A stretch of DNA of 64,000 bases from Tillandsia leiboldiana (GCA_029204045.2 CM055063.1:43309562-43373561), one strand, 5' to 3'. Counted from the stretch's first letter, positions 1-12,300 are shown. A program made the numbers and translations. Notes: generated by a model not told the origin, from the letters alone.

Positions 1-221
1 ATCCGTCGCATGTTCATGATGCTTCTGCTGTTGAGCTTCGAGAGGACTTGAGCTTTGATGAGACACCGATATGAATTTTGGCACGGGAAGACAAAAAGTT
101 GCGCAACCAGGTGATCCCCTATGTGAAGGTGTTGTGGAGTAATCAGGAAGAGCGTGAAGCGACTTGGGAGTTAGAATCAAGGATGAGAGAGTGTTTTCCT
201 GATTTATTTAGCAAGGGTTGA
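1..221 (+). pseudogene. 3' end of chromovirus pol (element F): chromodomain-like C-terminus
   Basis: Reading frame 3 gives the last ~70 residues of a Ty3/gypsy polyprotein: an ELREDLSFDETPI segment, then IPYVKVLWSN, EEREATWELE and a final ECFPDLFSKG before the stop at 219-221. In plant chromoviruses this C-terminal segment follows integrase and forms the chromodomain-like module thought to steer integration to heterochromatin. The match to the corresponding end of element D (53890-54075, opposite strand) is close throughout. The frame is broken by TGA right after DETPI, where the D copy has an arginine codon; this is a CGA to TGA change of the kind caused by deamination of methylated CpG. The rest of the element lies left of the window. 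Confidence 0.9.
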
Positions 222-225
222 TGTT

Positions 226-263
226 AAGTTTCGAGGACGAAACTTCTTTTAAGGGGTGTGTGA
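226..263 (+). other. Pre-PPT hairpin and polypurine tract of element F
   Basis: Positions 226-245 form a perfect 8-bp stem (AAGTTTCG / CGAAACTT) with loop AGGA. The purine-rich stretch TTTTAAGGGGTGTGTGA follows and touches the LTR start at 264. The polypurine tract primes plus-strand DNA synthesis in LTR retrotransposons. The same hairpin-plus-PPT arrangement lies next to the 3' LTR of D, G, AB, C and E in this window. Confidence 0.85.
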
Positions 264-734
264 TGTAGTATCATGACTTTTACTGTCCTCTTCCTTTTTA
301 ATAAATTAGTTTATTAGAAGTAAATTATCAAGTTTTCCTAGGTAGACCGTGGTTGTTTGCGGATATTTTTCCATGATAGAGCCCGAGAAATGGTGCACGG
401 CGGAGCGATCAGATCTGAAATCCGAATTATGGATCTCCCGGAATGAGTCTTTTCTGTTAAAGAGTACGATGGGATAAGTCGAACCCGTTAAGGTTTTGGT
501 GCATTAAAATCCGCGCCGACTGGTGTAGAACTTGGTTTAGGTGGCACTTTTATCTAGATGTTAGTTAGAAAATTCCGTCTATCGCATTTTAGGGATTTTT
601 GGTACGTATGAGAAAAAGAAAAACCCTAATCGGAGTGAAAAGAGAGAAAAAGGGAAGCGGAACCCGAATATTCTTCTATCAACGTGACGGAAGCCGGGAA
701 TGAGACGTTATCGTCGGCGGGGAGCGGGTCCGGA

Positions 735-2602
735 TGTAAGAAAAATACGGATATGCGCAGCGGAAGAAAGAAACGCAATTAAAATTTTTCTTAAACCAAG
801 ATCACCTCATGTTTTGTTTTAGATCGTAAAAAGGTAATCTAATTGATCTTATCAATTAGGATTTAATTTTTACCTTGCGCGGGTCGAGATCACCGCGAAG
901 CCGACGATCGTTGGTAAAAATTGTTCGTCCTTGATAGCCGCGCACGCACCCGGCCTCTACTTGTGTCCACACGGAATCACGTCCTTGATCAAAATAATCG
1001 ATCGCTTTGATTCGCGATCCGATCACGAAATAACTCTTGCGTCGATGTAAGGAGGATGAATCAATCTTCTAATTGTGCTAGCAATCTTCCGAAGATCGAG
1101 AACAATGAATTAATTGTGGAGGACTTGAGGAAGAAGATAGGCGGCTAGGGTTTTCTTTTTCTTCTTTTTTCTATCGTTCCAAAATACGTCACATATGACA
1201 TATATTTATATTGAGAAAACCCTAATCCTAATCCTAATCGAATCCTAATCCGATTGGATAATCCATTATCCTTAATCGAATCCTAATCCGATTGGATAAT
1301 CCATTATCCTTAATCGAATCCTAATCCGATTGGATAATCCATTATCCTTCGTGTGTAACATTTACACATAAGTCCTCAAAATATTTACTAATGATTAGTA
1401 AATACACCATGCAACTTTTGCACTTAAATACCTCTAATTTACAATAATTGCAAATTAGTCCTTTTACTAATAAATTAGTAAACTTTAGTATTGTGATTAT
1501 AATTAATCCATTCTATAAACTTCTTTATCATCTCCTTAATATCGATCATGCGCGATTCCTTATGTGTGTGACCTAATAGGTTCAATTATGTCTGGTAGTG
1601 AGATATGATGCGATCCCCATCGACATCATCATCGAAACTCCTTTTGATGGATCAAACACTTTTGATTCTTCCATCGTATAATAATTATATGCCTATAATT
1701 ATTCTTATTGGTTCCCACAATCCACCAGTGACGCCTAGCAGCATATAGTGGCAATCCAGTCAGAAGTGAATATTGGACTGAACCTCAAGGTGCAGTTACC
1801 GTACAATACAATCCTTCTATCGCATAGTCCCAACTGAGTGGAGGTCATGGAATACTCGTCAAACCCCATCACCCGTTATATGACAAATTTGATAGGACAC
1901 AAGCTCATATGGTTACTCTTGGAAACACCTTTCCATGAACCATATTACCCCGGCCGAGGATTTCTGAGCTTTGCCTTACAAATAGCATAGGACTAATTAT
2001 CTCTCTACCGAGAGCGATAGATCCCCTGTAAACAAACACCCATTCCTAATATGAACCGACTGCAGCCAACATATACTACTAAGACCCGTGACTAGGATCA
2101 GAGTTTGCATAGTCAAACTACAGTAGCCTCATACTGAATGGCCGTGGTGTCGCAGATCTAAGGATCAGTTGTACCACTGCAACATCGAATCAGTTACTGA
2201 TGAAAGAGTAGACATCCAAGTAACTATTCGTAATTGGTCACGCTCAGTGCCCTTGTTCTATAACAACCACCTGCACGTTCGCTCCAGTGTCCCCACACTA
2301 ATGACTTGAGACTCGTCATCCTAAAAGAGAGCGACACATACATCAATCTTGCCGGATCAATCATCGTCCCCATGATGATCCTCCGATTGAGAGCATTTAT
2401 GACTTAATCACTAATAATATGTATCTCAAATTCTTAACTCTTAAGAATATACATTATCATCTCATTAAATCAAAGGACGATTCATGGACACATCAAACAT
2501 GAATGGCATAAAATGCCCAAATTATAATAAAGATCAAGTACAAATATGTCCCATATAATAAAATGCGTCAGCCTGATAGGCTTTTGGGGCATACAACTAA
2601 CA
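735..2602 (+). mobile_element. Solo LTR, probably Ty1/copia-type, in the LTR of F
   Basis: The insert begins TGTAAGAAAAATACGG and ends GGCATACAACTAACA (TG...CA), flanked by a perfect 5-bp duplication CCGGA (730-734 and 2603-2607). Removing it restores a continuous D-type LTR. It has no coding capacity, primer site or PPT, so it is the solo LTR left by LTR-LTR recombination. Motifs such as GCGCAGCGGAAG near the start resemble plant copia LTRs, but the superfamily call comes from general resemblance and is less certain than the boundaries. The given strand is the one in which it reads TG to CA with the copia-like start on the left. Confidence 0.8.
1235..1348 (+). repeat. 38-bp tandem repeat, three copies, in the copia-like LTR
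   Basis: The unit starting TAATCGAATCCTAATCCGAT and ending ATAATCCATTATCCT occurs three times with no visible change. It follows a short CCTAAT run at 1221-1238. Each unit contains an inverted pair (ATCCGATTGGAT and GGATAATCC/ATTATCC). Copy-to-copy identity points to recent slippage or unequal exchange. Confidence 0.9.
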
Positions 2603-2741
2603 CCGGATCCTCACCACCGCGAGGAACGGGAATGCATCATCTTCTCCAATAGATCAAGGTAAGCGGCGTTAGTTATTGCATTTTCGTCGTTCTTGGTTGG
2701 GTTTTCTTGGGCTTTTAGGGTTTCGCCGTTCGTCGCGTCGC

Positions 2742-3060
2742 CGCCGCCGCCACACCTCTTGCCGCACGGGGCCGCACCACCTATGGTGCGGCGCACCGCG
2801 CACGGGCCGCCGCCGCGCGGGGCCACACCACATACGGTGCGGCACACCGTGCGGGGCCGCACCGCACGCGGCGCGGTGCCGCGCCACCGCTGCCATAGGC
2901 AGCGCGCGCCGTGCGGGCTGGTGCCGCGCAGGGCGCTGCCCGCAGGCAGCGCGCGCACCTGCGCGGGCTGGTGCCGCACACTCCGCAGCGCACGCCGCGC
3001 GGGGCTGGTGCCCGTGCAGGGTCGCTCCGCAACGTGCGCCGCGCGGGGAAATCGCTCGCG
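2742..3060. repeat. GC- and CpG-rich degenerate minisatellite in the LTR of F
   Basis: Short variants of GCCGCGCGGGGC, GGTGCGGC and GCGCGGGGCTGGTGCC recur roughly every 30-45 bp. The same kind of array sits at the matching place in D2 and D and, separately, in family G. It yields long stop-free Ala/Arg/Pro-rich frames on both strands, but these result from base composition and are not genes. Confidence 0.8.
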
Positions 3061-4340
3061 TAGGGTTGTCAAGCTTCGCCGCCCGGTCTCTGTGTCCACC
3101 CGTGCGTCTCTTAGTTCGTTTCTCTACTTGGGTGGTCTGAGTTTTAAGTTAGGTGTTACTGATGTTTTTGTTGGGGATTTTTAGGGGTCTGGGAGTCATG
3201 CAAGGGCGCAGGATGGTTTCAGGTGTTCTGTTCAACGCGACTCAAGGTGGGTACCCTTTTCGTGCGTCTTTTTTTAAAGTGAGGTCTCATCATGTTCTAT
3301 GTAAAAGTAAAGTAGAAGTGCTGATTGTTTTCAACTAACCCCTTTTCGCATGTGTATCCCTTTATTATTATCTATTGCGACTGGTGTCGCGGTGCTCTAT
3401 ATCACACACCGACTTCGGTCCTTATGCTCTTGGCTGCTTACGCGCACACCAACGGTTTGGTCACCGCATCGGTATACTTTTCCGGAGAGGTGGTATGTTG
3501 ACCCGTGTACCCCACAAGGTGACGTGGTGGGGACCCCTTACGGTTACTTAAGGTGCCGCACAAGTACCGTAGAGGGGTTAAAAGCACCAAGGTGAGAGCA
3601 AGGTGTTTCGTTTCGCTCGGGGTCCTTAGACCTTTTGGCAGGTGTTCCGTTCTGACTTACAGGGGTATTGTGGATTCATGAGGGGGAGTTTTGGATGCTC
3701 TTGTTTATCGGTTTGTTTTTCTTTCAGCACTTATAGCATCTTATATGTTTTACATCTATCTCTTATTCTTTGGTCAATGACTTCCCATAGTGTGACAGGT
3801 TCGGTCAGGGGTGGGATCTGGGACGACAGTGAGGCCGCGACTCGAGAATTTTAGCCCGATTAGGGGCTGGTGACCTTTCTTTTACTTACATTCTGATTAT
3901 TTTCGTTAGTTAGCTTATGTGTGTGAAACATTATTGTGGATGTTGGGTTTGAACTGTGTTTTATCGTGGATGAATGTTTCTCCTACTAGTTGTTTCGGCC
4001 ACTATTTTCAAATCAAGTAAAAAGATTGCGAAAATGTTTAATAAAATTTAGGTGTCGTGTGGGCACCGTTTTACAACCCGTGGATTTATCCTTTCAAAAT
4101 GTAGGTGGCCGGCTTGGTTATTGCGCATGATGATATTTTTTCCCTCAACTTAACTTCTTGGCTAGTGTGGTTAAAGTACGATTTATGCTTGCGACGCCGT
4201 GCATATACAAAGGAGACTCCGTCCGTTTGCGGGGTGAATTTGTATGTGTGGCGGATCTGCGCACGTGCCCTGCCGGTGTACTTATAAAAAAAAAAAAATG
4301 TACACGTTTTCCGCTTATTTTAAACCTCTGGGGCATGACA

Positions 4341-4649
4341 CACTGCCTTCAGTGTTTCTGCTGAAGGTGGTGAATGATTCACCGCCTTCACAATAACCCT
4401 ATAAAGGCGGTGAATCCCCGCTTTCAACGCATTCCTCTCAACTTAGCCAATTTTCGTGAAAATTGGCTAAGTTCAATAAGAAGGTTCAACGTCTTTAGGA
4501 CAATGTAGAAGGCACTGAACGATTCGACGCCTTTAATATAATGAAGAAAGCGCTGAATCGTTCAACGCCTTTAGCATAAACGTTAAAGGCGCCGAATCGT
4601 TCAGCGTCTTTAATATAATGAAGAAGGCGCTGAATCGTTCAACGCCTTT
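4341..4649. repeat. Hairpin-rich tandem repeat of unknown origin between F and H
   Basis: This is the only stretch here that is not recognisable LTR element. It starts CACTGCCTTCAGTG directly after the F LTR. It holds about five copies of a ~37-bp unit built on AGGCGCTGAATCGTTCAACG plus CCTTTAATATAATGA; each unit is itself an imperfect inverted repeat. At 4440-4473 lies a perfect palindrome with 16-bp arms (AACTTAGCCAATTTTC) around a 2-nt loop. Subterminal repeats of a CACTA-type DNA transposon or a MITE are possible. I do not recognise it. Confidence 0.6.
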
Positions 4650-7535
4650 TGTCATGCCCCGGGGTCGAAACTGCGACCCGGGCTCGCCAACAGATCCGCC
4701 ACCTATACAAAATCCCGCATAGGCGAAGCGTCCAACCTGCAAGAAAAGGTACTACAGCTAAACAGATATCATAGCTATAAAGAAAAATACCGTAAAACTA
4801 AAATCCAATCACTGTACAACTGTAAATAAAGATACAATATCCATCTCCCAAATACGATCATATACAAAATCCTCTGATACAAAAACTCAGAACTCTACAG
4901 GGAGGTAAACAGAAATGATACATCAGTATACAGGTTCTCAGTACAAGTCAAACCTGCACCCACCTACTGCCAGTACATCCACGGAGAACTGGACTTACGT
5001 AGTGCGTCCGTGACTGCCAAAACTGGCCCAGCCAGAGGGACTATGTCCGTGACTGCCTAAAAAAAAGGCCCAGCCAGGGGACAGCATTGACCAGTCGCGA
5101 TAGTAAAGTAACAGGCCCAGCTCCGGAGTGGCACTCGAGGGGCGCGACCCCACCGAGAAAAGTATCAGCGCATCTCCGTCGAGCTCAAAATGGCTCAAGC
5201 AGGCTATAGTCCAAATCCACGATCAACAAGATCGACAGTAACTAACATCACATCTCTAACTCACTGGCTGGAAATACTCACAGCCAGGACCACCGTCAAC
5301 CCGACAGCTCCCACAACAGAATACCAAACTCACAGATAACACAGGAAGGACCGACACCATAAGGGTTCGGAAATCGCGATAGGTCGGTGCCTAGAACCCC
5401 AATCAAACAAGAACAGACTCCAGGCTCCGCCTATCGAAGTCCCCGACCCCCTTACAGTTCGGGAACACGACAACCTCGGTACAGCATGCGAAAGACACCA
5501 ACCAGGGTCCGAAAGTTTCGGGAGACCAACACCTACAACCCTATCAAACAAGAACAGGTTCCAGGCACGGCCCCCATAGCTTTCGCCCTGAAAAAGGAAC
5601 GACCCCTAGAACCCAGATCACTCAAACTCTCTCGGGTGAGGAAGTTGTAATAAAAAGATGACAGTTATTACTAAAAACTATTTTAATCTGAGAAACCCAA
5701 TTTAATATATTTTAGTTCTTTAATAAAAATCTGTTCAAGTAAGTTTTATTTTTCAAACCCCGAAGGACTATTGCCTTCACCCAAATCAAACAAGAACAGG
5801 CTCTGGCGACCCGCTCGAAGTTTGGAAGGAAAACATTAGTTTACATAAATTATATGTGTCCAAAAATAGTCTGGGTTCTAGGTCCTGCTATCACTAGTAT
5901 ACCACGGTCACTAACATAGTGACGACAAATAAGACAGAGAAATACGACAACCCGGGACCACCGTTTACCCAAACGGCTCCCGACACAGCTACAAGACTAG
6001 CTACACCTACCAGACTCCACTCTGCCCCCAAGCGCGAGTGTAACATGCATCCCACACTAAAATAGACCCCGACCACTCGGCCCACTACCCCGGCGAGGAA
6101 AACACTATGTCCAGGAGTAGAATACGAAGTGTGGATGTCTAGAGCATAAATAAACCTAGCCCAAGTGAGGGTTTTTGTCACGCCCCGGAGGTTCTAAAAG
6201 TGCGGAAAACGTACCCATTTTTTTTTTTGTATTTAAATGGACCTTGCCTCCGGCGCGCATCAGACCCACCGCATATACAAATTCACTCCCCAAAAGGGCG
6301 GAGTCTCCTTTGTATATGCACGGCGTTACCGATAAGTCAAATACTTTAACCATTCCAACCATGACAGACGAAGAGGAGAGAATACAATAAATTATACCAT
6401 CACCGCTATCTCATACAGACTATAGCATAAACCCATGGGTTTGAAAATCGGTGCCCACTCGACACCCAGTGTTTCCAAAACATTTTCGCAAACTCTTTGA
6501 GCGGCCATTAACTTGAAAGAATAAATCCACGGGTTTTGAAATCGGTGCCCACACGGCACCTGCTTTGAAAACACTTTTGAAACCAGGTTTGCATTTGAAA
6601 ACAAGCCGCAATTACACATCCTAACATTCACCAATTATAGACGAGAAAATCCTCATTCCAACATCCATCAGAAACCACACAAATGAATCACAGTTTAACT
6701 AACCACAGTATAAGGAAATAACCAAAGCAAAGAAAAGAACGCATCATTTACTAGCCCTCATGGCTAGGGTCCTCTAACTGATGCCTCACCGTCGTCCCGA
6801 ATTCCACCCCTACTTGGACCTGTCACAGTGTGGGTTGTTAGTGACTAATAAAATAGAAGACATGTAAGTAAACGCAATAACAGAAAGGACACAACGAATC
6901 ACTGGAGCATTTACTTTCCCCCCCCCTCTCATGTATCGCTAAATCCCTGTCGAAAGTCACACTGGGCACCTACCCCAGCTTTCAGAAAGTTTTGGGCCCC
7001 AACCCCAATACCGTACTCATCTTTTTGGTGCCTCCAACCCCTCCACTGCCCAAGTAGCAGTCGCCTCTCCTTGAGGGGTCCCCACTAACCTCTCCTTGTG
7101 GGGTATACGGGTAAAAACAACTTACCATCTTTCCGAAAAAATACACCCTGTGCAGTGGCCAAACTGCCGGTGTGCGTGTAAGCAATATGAGTGTAAGAAT
7201 AGCGTTGCGACCTCAGCCGCTTTAGTCAGAATAGTATAACGATCTTGCGACCGCAGCCGCTTTGATTAACATAATAAAAGGGATTCACATGCTACGGGGT
7301 TAGTCAAATTACCAAACAGATCTACTTTATCAAAACGAATATTCGGGAACGACACCACGCCGGTAATAACCAAAACTACCCACCTCGATTATGCGAAAAC
7401 TGCACTCCGGAGACCGAACCTTGCTCTCTGTTGACGCCCGGACCTAGAAGTAGTCCCCAAAAGAGCCGCGGTCAGATCAGAAATATAACAGTAGATAAAC
7501 CGAGCCCAAAAACTCAAAAACACTAATGACAACTT

Positions 7536-8076
7536 GACCCGGCGGTGGCGCCCGCGCGCGTCGAGCGACGCGGCCGTCCCTGAGGCGTTGCGGGCCGTAC
7601 GGCCGCGCGGGTACCAACCCCGCGCGGCACTTGCCGTGATCTCGCGGGCCCTAGCACCGCGCGGTGCAAGCCGCGGCCGCGCGGGCACCAACCCCGCGCG
7701 GCACCCTCCGTAACCGTGCGGGCCTTAGCCTCGTACGGCGCGAGCCGCGGCCGCGCGGGCGCCGGCCCTGCGCGGCACTTGCCGCCGCCGAGCAGGCACC
7801 GACCCCGCGCGGCGCGCGCCGCAACCGCGCAGCACAAACCGCAGTCGTGCGGCATGGCCCCATGCGGCATGCGCCGCCGTCGCGCTGGCGCCCGCCCGCG
7901 CGGCACCAGCCCCGGCCGCGCGGGCAAGGCCCTGCGCGGCGCGCGCCTCGGCCGCGCGGGCGCCCGCCCGTGAGGCACCGGTTGTGGCCGCGTGGGCATG
8001 GGCCCCGTGCGGCGCGGGCCTCGGCCGCGCGGGCGCCCGCCCGCGCGGCGCCGGTTGCGGCCGCGCGGGCATGGGC
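7536..8076. repeat. GC/CpG-rich minisatellite of D2, left part
   Basis: Recurring GCCGCGGCCGCGCGGGC followed by ACCAACCCCGCGCGGC-like segments, roughly 35-45 bp apart and degenerate. The array continues at 11990-12300 beyond the nested solo LTR. Several long open frames on both strands arise only from this composition. Confidence 0.85.
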
Positions 8077-11000
8077 TGTCACGCCCCGGGGTCGAAACTG
8101 CGACCCGGGGTCGCCAACAGATCCGCCATCTGTACGGAAACTGCCGCACAGACGAAGCGTCTACCCTGCAAAAGATCTATAGCTAAGTATGTATCAGAGA
8201 TGAAAAAGAACTACTAGCTACAGAAATCCACTGAACATCTGGTATAAATAAAATCTCAATACAAAGTCTCTCAGCTAAAAAAAGTACATGAAATCCTCAC
8301 TGATCTCTCAGAATGTCCAGTACAAAAGTGGGATCATAAAATATACAGGGTACATCTACCTCTGACTCTCAATGCTGGTAAGGAACTAAACGGCCACGTC
8401 CTCACCTCGATCAGCTGTCTCCGCGCGAGCTAAGCCGGAACAGCAGCCTCAGGAAACCTGTCACCGCAGCGGGTGTGAGAACTACTACAAAGGTAGTTCC
8501 CAATGGGTACCGTCCCAATATCCACGGTATGCCCACTAAGTCTACTGGAGGCACAACAGATAGGTATGCAGATATATAGATAGATAGATAAAAGCTGAAA
8601 GGAACTATAGCTATCATGTCTTAATCATCATGCTCAAGAAACTATACTAATGATGAAATGTGCATACACTCGATACTGCTAACATGCCTCAAGTATCATG
8701 CTCAAGGAAAACTCATCTATGAACATGCTATGAAACCCACTCACACATATCACCCAATCCCAATGACTGTCCCTCTTTGGACCAGTCAAGCTTGCGCTCA
8801 TCTACTGCCACTCATGCCCAAACAGGGCTTGGTCTTACGTAGGGTGTCCCTCAAGGACTATCTCAGTAACCACATCGCAGCCTCGTCAGGCTCGGTATCA
8901 TCATCGCATCCGGAGCGTAGCTCGCGGGGAGCGACCCCGTGAACTCAAGTATCTCACAACTGGCATAAAAATCCCAGGCTTAGCAGGCTATAATCCACGA
9001 TCAAACAGATCGGAACTCAATGCTCAACTAGCATAACTCAGTCGGAGAAAGACTCCACGACTCGATCAGGAAATGCCCAAACTCTCACAGCTATGTCGGA
9101 GAACCCTCAACGACTCAATCTGATAATGCACGACTCGTGGCTGAGTCGGGAAACCTCCACGACTCGATCTGCCAGAACCCCCAGAACTCTCAAAGCTAAG
9201 TGGGAGAACCATCTCTACCACTAAATCAAAACACGACCTATGATCTAGAGTAAACCAATCAGGGAATAAATTCTCCATCTCTCACACGGGAGGCCTGGAA
9301 ATTTTGAACGACTGCCACCTACAACCCTATCAAACAAGAACAGGCTGCAGGCATAGCCGCCCATAGCTTCCGCCCCCGAACTGGAACAATGCTAAAACTC
9401 TCTCAAGACACTAGAAAGTCATCTCACAATGCCCTAAAAAATTCTACTCGCCCCCCCGGCACGAGTACACAAGCACCTCGATCTACCTGGACCATTCATA
9501 ATACTCTAAATATTTAAAAACCCTTTAAAATCTGAGTTTCACTTAAAACCGGTTACAAAAATATTATGAAGGTCCAGATAGGTCCCGAATCTCAAGAAAA
9601 TATGCAGTCTAGTGTCAAATCATCCCTAGATCATGCTAAAAATAACAGGGGCTCAGGAAAGTACTTCTACAATTTTCTAGGCAACTATCAGATTTATAAA
9701 GCATAAAACAGCTAAACTAAACATGATCAACATGCTTACAGAAGCTTTAGAGTGCATTCCATAAATTTCGGAGAAATTCCAACCCACCTGGAACGCTTTC
9801 CGCAGGCAACGCTGAAATCGGTGAAGCGCCGGATCCTCAAACTGTTGAAACCTCGGAAATCGTGCCACGCGCGTGCTGCCGCGAACCACGGTAAAATCCT
9901 CGGATGCTCATTTAAAATTCTTGATTCCTCTACCAAAATCCGGCACACTCGGATCACCCACCAGCCAACACACAGCACAAACAAAGGCTCAAGCACACTT
10001 AAAGCTCCAGTTGCACATTAAAAAAAATAATGTTTACATAAGCTCAACCTCTGAAACAGCCCACTATACACTCCAAGATCTCACAACCAATTCTAAGCTC
10101 ACAGCACATAATTCTGTAAGCTCCAACACCCAACAGCACACTTTAAAATTCATCCCTCTGCACACATCTCCCCTACACAGCACAAAACACCCAACACATC
10201 CTTTAACACCTTCAAAAATCTCAGCTCCCTCTCTGCTTGCTCTCGCAGCAAGCAAGCGGCAAAATCCCGAGCCGCCGAACTTCCCCGGCTTCGCGTGGTG
10301 AAAGCATTCCAAACCGGCCAAGCTGTCCACAAAACTGCACACAGAGACGAAGAAAAAATCACAAAAACTCGCCAAGTTGGCCACACACGTGATCGCCGGC
10401 AAAAAAACAGCTCCGACCAACGAAAACGCCGCGCGCCGCACGCGAGAAGAACCCCTGCGCACGCGCCGCCGCGCGCAGCCCAGCCGCTGCCCGCCAGCCC
10501 CCGCGCCAGCAGCCTGCCGCACAGCGGCAGGCCTGCCACGCGGCGACCCGCAGCAATGCTGCGCGTTGCCCGCGCGGCGCCTGTCGCCAGCCGCGCGGTG
10601 CCCAGCTGCGCAGCTGCGCGCGCCCGCGCGGCGCCTGGCCTACCGCGCGGTGCCCAGCTGCGCAGCTGTGCGCGCCCGCGCCCCAGCTGCGCAGCACGCG
10701 CGCCAGCTGCGCAGCCCGCGCGGTGCCTGGGCCCGCCACGCGGCGCCCAGGCCCGCAGCGCGCGCCCTCTGCGTGCCCGCGCGGCGCGCTTGCGCGCCCG
10801 TGCTCGCCTGCGCACCGCCTGGGCTGCGCCCGCGCGGCGCCCTGCGTGCTTCCGTGCAGCGCCCGCACGGCGCCTGGCCCGCCGCTGCTGCGCGCGCCGC
10901 CAGCTTTGCTGCCTCTGCAGCGCGGCTCCCTGCGCTTGCCGCGCGCGGTGCCCTTGCGCGCCCGCGCGGCACCCAGCTGCGGCACACCTCAAAGCAGCAG

Positions 11001-11984
11001 CCTCGCCAAGGTCCAACAGTCCAGCCACAAAAACCCAAAAAAAACCCCAAGCTCTCAATAAAAAAAACTGCAAAGGCCTCACCTCGCTCTAGGCTCGGCG
11101 CGCGCTCCGCACGGCTCTAAACGGCTACTAGCAAGGGTCCAACTCCAACCAAGCACTCTCCTTCACTTCACATTCACTTCCTCTCTTTCCTTCCTTCTTT
11201 TCTTCTTCTTTCTCCCTTTCTTTCTTTTCCTCTGTTTACCTTTGCTTCCTCTGCTTGCAGGAGAAGAGGGTGGTGGTGAGGTGGTGTTTTAATTAGCTAC
11301 AGGCTAATTAAGGGGAGGAGGGAGTGGTTGGGAGCATTAAATGCACCCAAAGAAAAATATCCGACTCACACTTTAAATCCAATTCACATTAATCCACTCC
11401 CTTAACCAAATCACATCACTAATTCTTTTCTTTCATTTAAACCTCCCAGACCAAAACCCCAAAATGCCACTAATTAATTAACAAAATTAATTAAATAATC
11501 CATAAAAACCCACAACAACTCACTTTTTGCCTTCGGGGCCTCCACCTCCGTCCGGAACCTCCCGAACTCCGCTGTAATCTGAAAATACACATGTCCACAG
11601 CTTTTTTCTCCTCAAAAAGCTCAACCGTGGAGTCGGTGTGCTCAATCCAAAAACCGGCTCCAAAACTGTCAGTTCCAACTCACTTTTCGCCTCCGGGTTC
11701 TCCGCGTCAGTCCGGAACCTTTCGAACTCTGCTGTAATCATATAGTACACCCGTTCCAAGAGTTTCCCAATGTTCTACACACCACGGTGGAGTCGCGGCT
11801 TCCCAAACCAGTCCTCTATCAGCGCACAAAGCCCGAAAAACTCCAAATCAAGCTGGGGCTTCCGCGTTGATCCGAATCGACCCTAACTCAACTGAAGACA
11901 CATAAGGAACATGCTCGAGGCGATTTCTCCGCACCGCACCATCTTGCGAGGTCGGTGCGCTATACGAAATCCCAGTATTCTACA
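8077..11984 (-). mobile_element. Solo LTR of family G, nested in D2
   Basis: Plus-strand ends are TGTCACGCCCCGGGGTCG (8077) and CCCAGTATTCTACA (11984), flanked by a perfect 5-bp duplication TGGGC (8072-8076 and 11985-11989). Read on the minus strand it starts TGTAGAATACTGGG and runs through CGCACCGACCTCGCAAGATGG, like the LTRs of the full G element, but with many substitutions, so it is an older family member. It contains its own GC-rich array at about 10425-10985 and a pyrimidine-rich tract at 11156-11236. It landed inside the GC-rich array of D2. Confidence 0.93.
10425..10985. repeat. GC-rich minisatellite in the G-family solo LTR
   Basis: Units built from CCCGCGCGGCGCC and CCCAGCTGCGCAGC-like words repeat with changing spacing. 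It corresponds to 18660-19110 and 26005-26455 in the full G element. Open frames here on both strands, the longest about 310 codons and low-complexity, are compositional. Confidence 0.85.
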
Positions 11985-12300
11985 TGGGCCCCGCGCGGCG
12001 CGCGCGCCGGCCCTAGCCGCGCGGGTGCCCGCCCGCGCGGCACCGGTTGCGGCCGCGCGGGCATGGGCCCCGCGCGGCGCGCACCTCAGCCACGCGGGCG
12101 CCCGCCCGCGCGGCACCGGTTGCGGCCGCGCGGCTATGGGACCCGCGCGGCGCTTGCCGCGGCCGCGCGGGCACCGGCCCCGCGCGGCGCTTGCCCTAGC
12201 CGCGGCCACGCGGGGATCTTGGTCCCGCGCGGCACTAGCCGCGGCCGCGCGGGCACCGTCCCCGCGGGGCGCGTATCACGGTCGCGGCGGCGAATGCCCT
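11985..12300. repeat. GC/CpG-rich minisatellite of D2, right part
   Basis: Continuation of the D2 array after the nested solo LTR. GCGCGGCACCGG followed by TTGCGGCCGCGCGGGC is repeated with small changes at about 12010, 12050, 12110 and onward. Beyond it (12300-13019) lies the rest of the D2 LTR, including two TTAGGGTTTCGCC motifs at about 12518 and 12574 in a pyrimidine-rich tract. Confidence 0.85.

Larger units (their letters stand above)
264..4340 (+). mobile_element. 3' LTR of element F (D-type family), interrupted by a copia-like solo LTR
   Basis: The LTR starts TGTAGTATCATGAC directly after the PPT and ends CTCTGGGGCATGACA at 4340. Its sequence is 264-734 plus 2608-4340, about 2.2 kb without the insert. 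It is the plus-strand relative of the D and D2 LTRs: the opening bases, the CGAGCTC/GATAGAGC region, the GC-rich array, the tract with ACCCCACAAGG and GAGGGGTTA, and the 3' end beginning at CCGTGCATATACAAAGGAGACTCCG all correspond. It is more diverged than D or D2, so it looks older. No TSD can be tested because the 5' end is outside the window. Confidence 0.85.

Noticed and set aside
1219..1250. Interstitial telomere repeat (CCCTAAA-like run)
   Set aside because: Only one CCCTAAT-type word is present. The rest is CCTAAT and a 38-bp unit inside a retrotransposon LTR.
2611..3184. Several overlapping Ala/Arg/Pro-rich ORFs on both strands, as also at 7389-8217, 10150-11120, 15682-16438, 18481-19117, 25816-26463 and 52491-53217
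   Set aside because: All lie in GC-rich repeat arrays or GC-rich U3 parts of LTRs, are open on both strands at once and show no domain. They follow from base composition.
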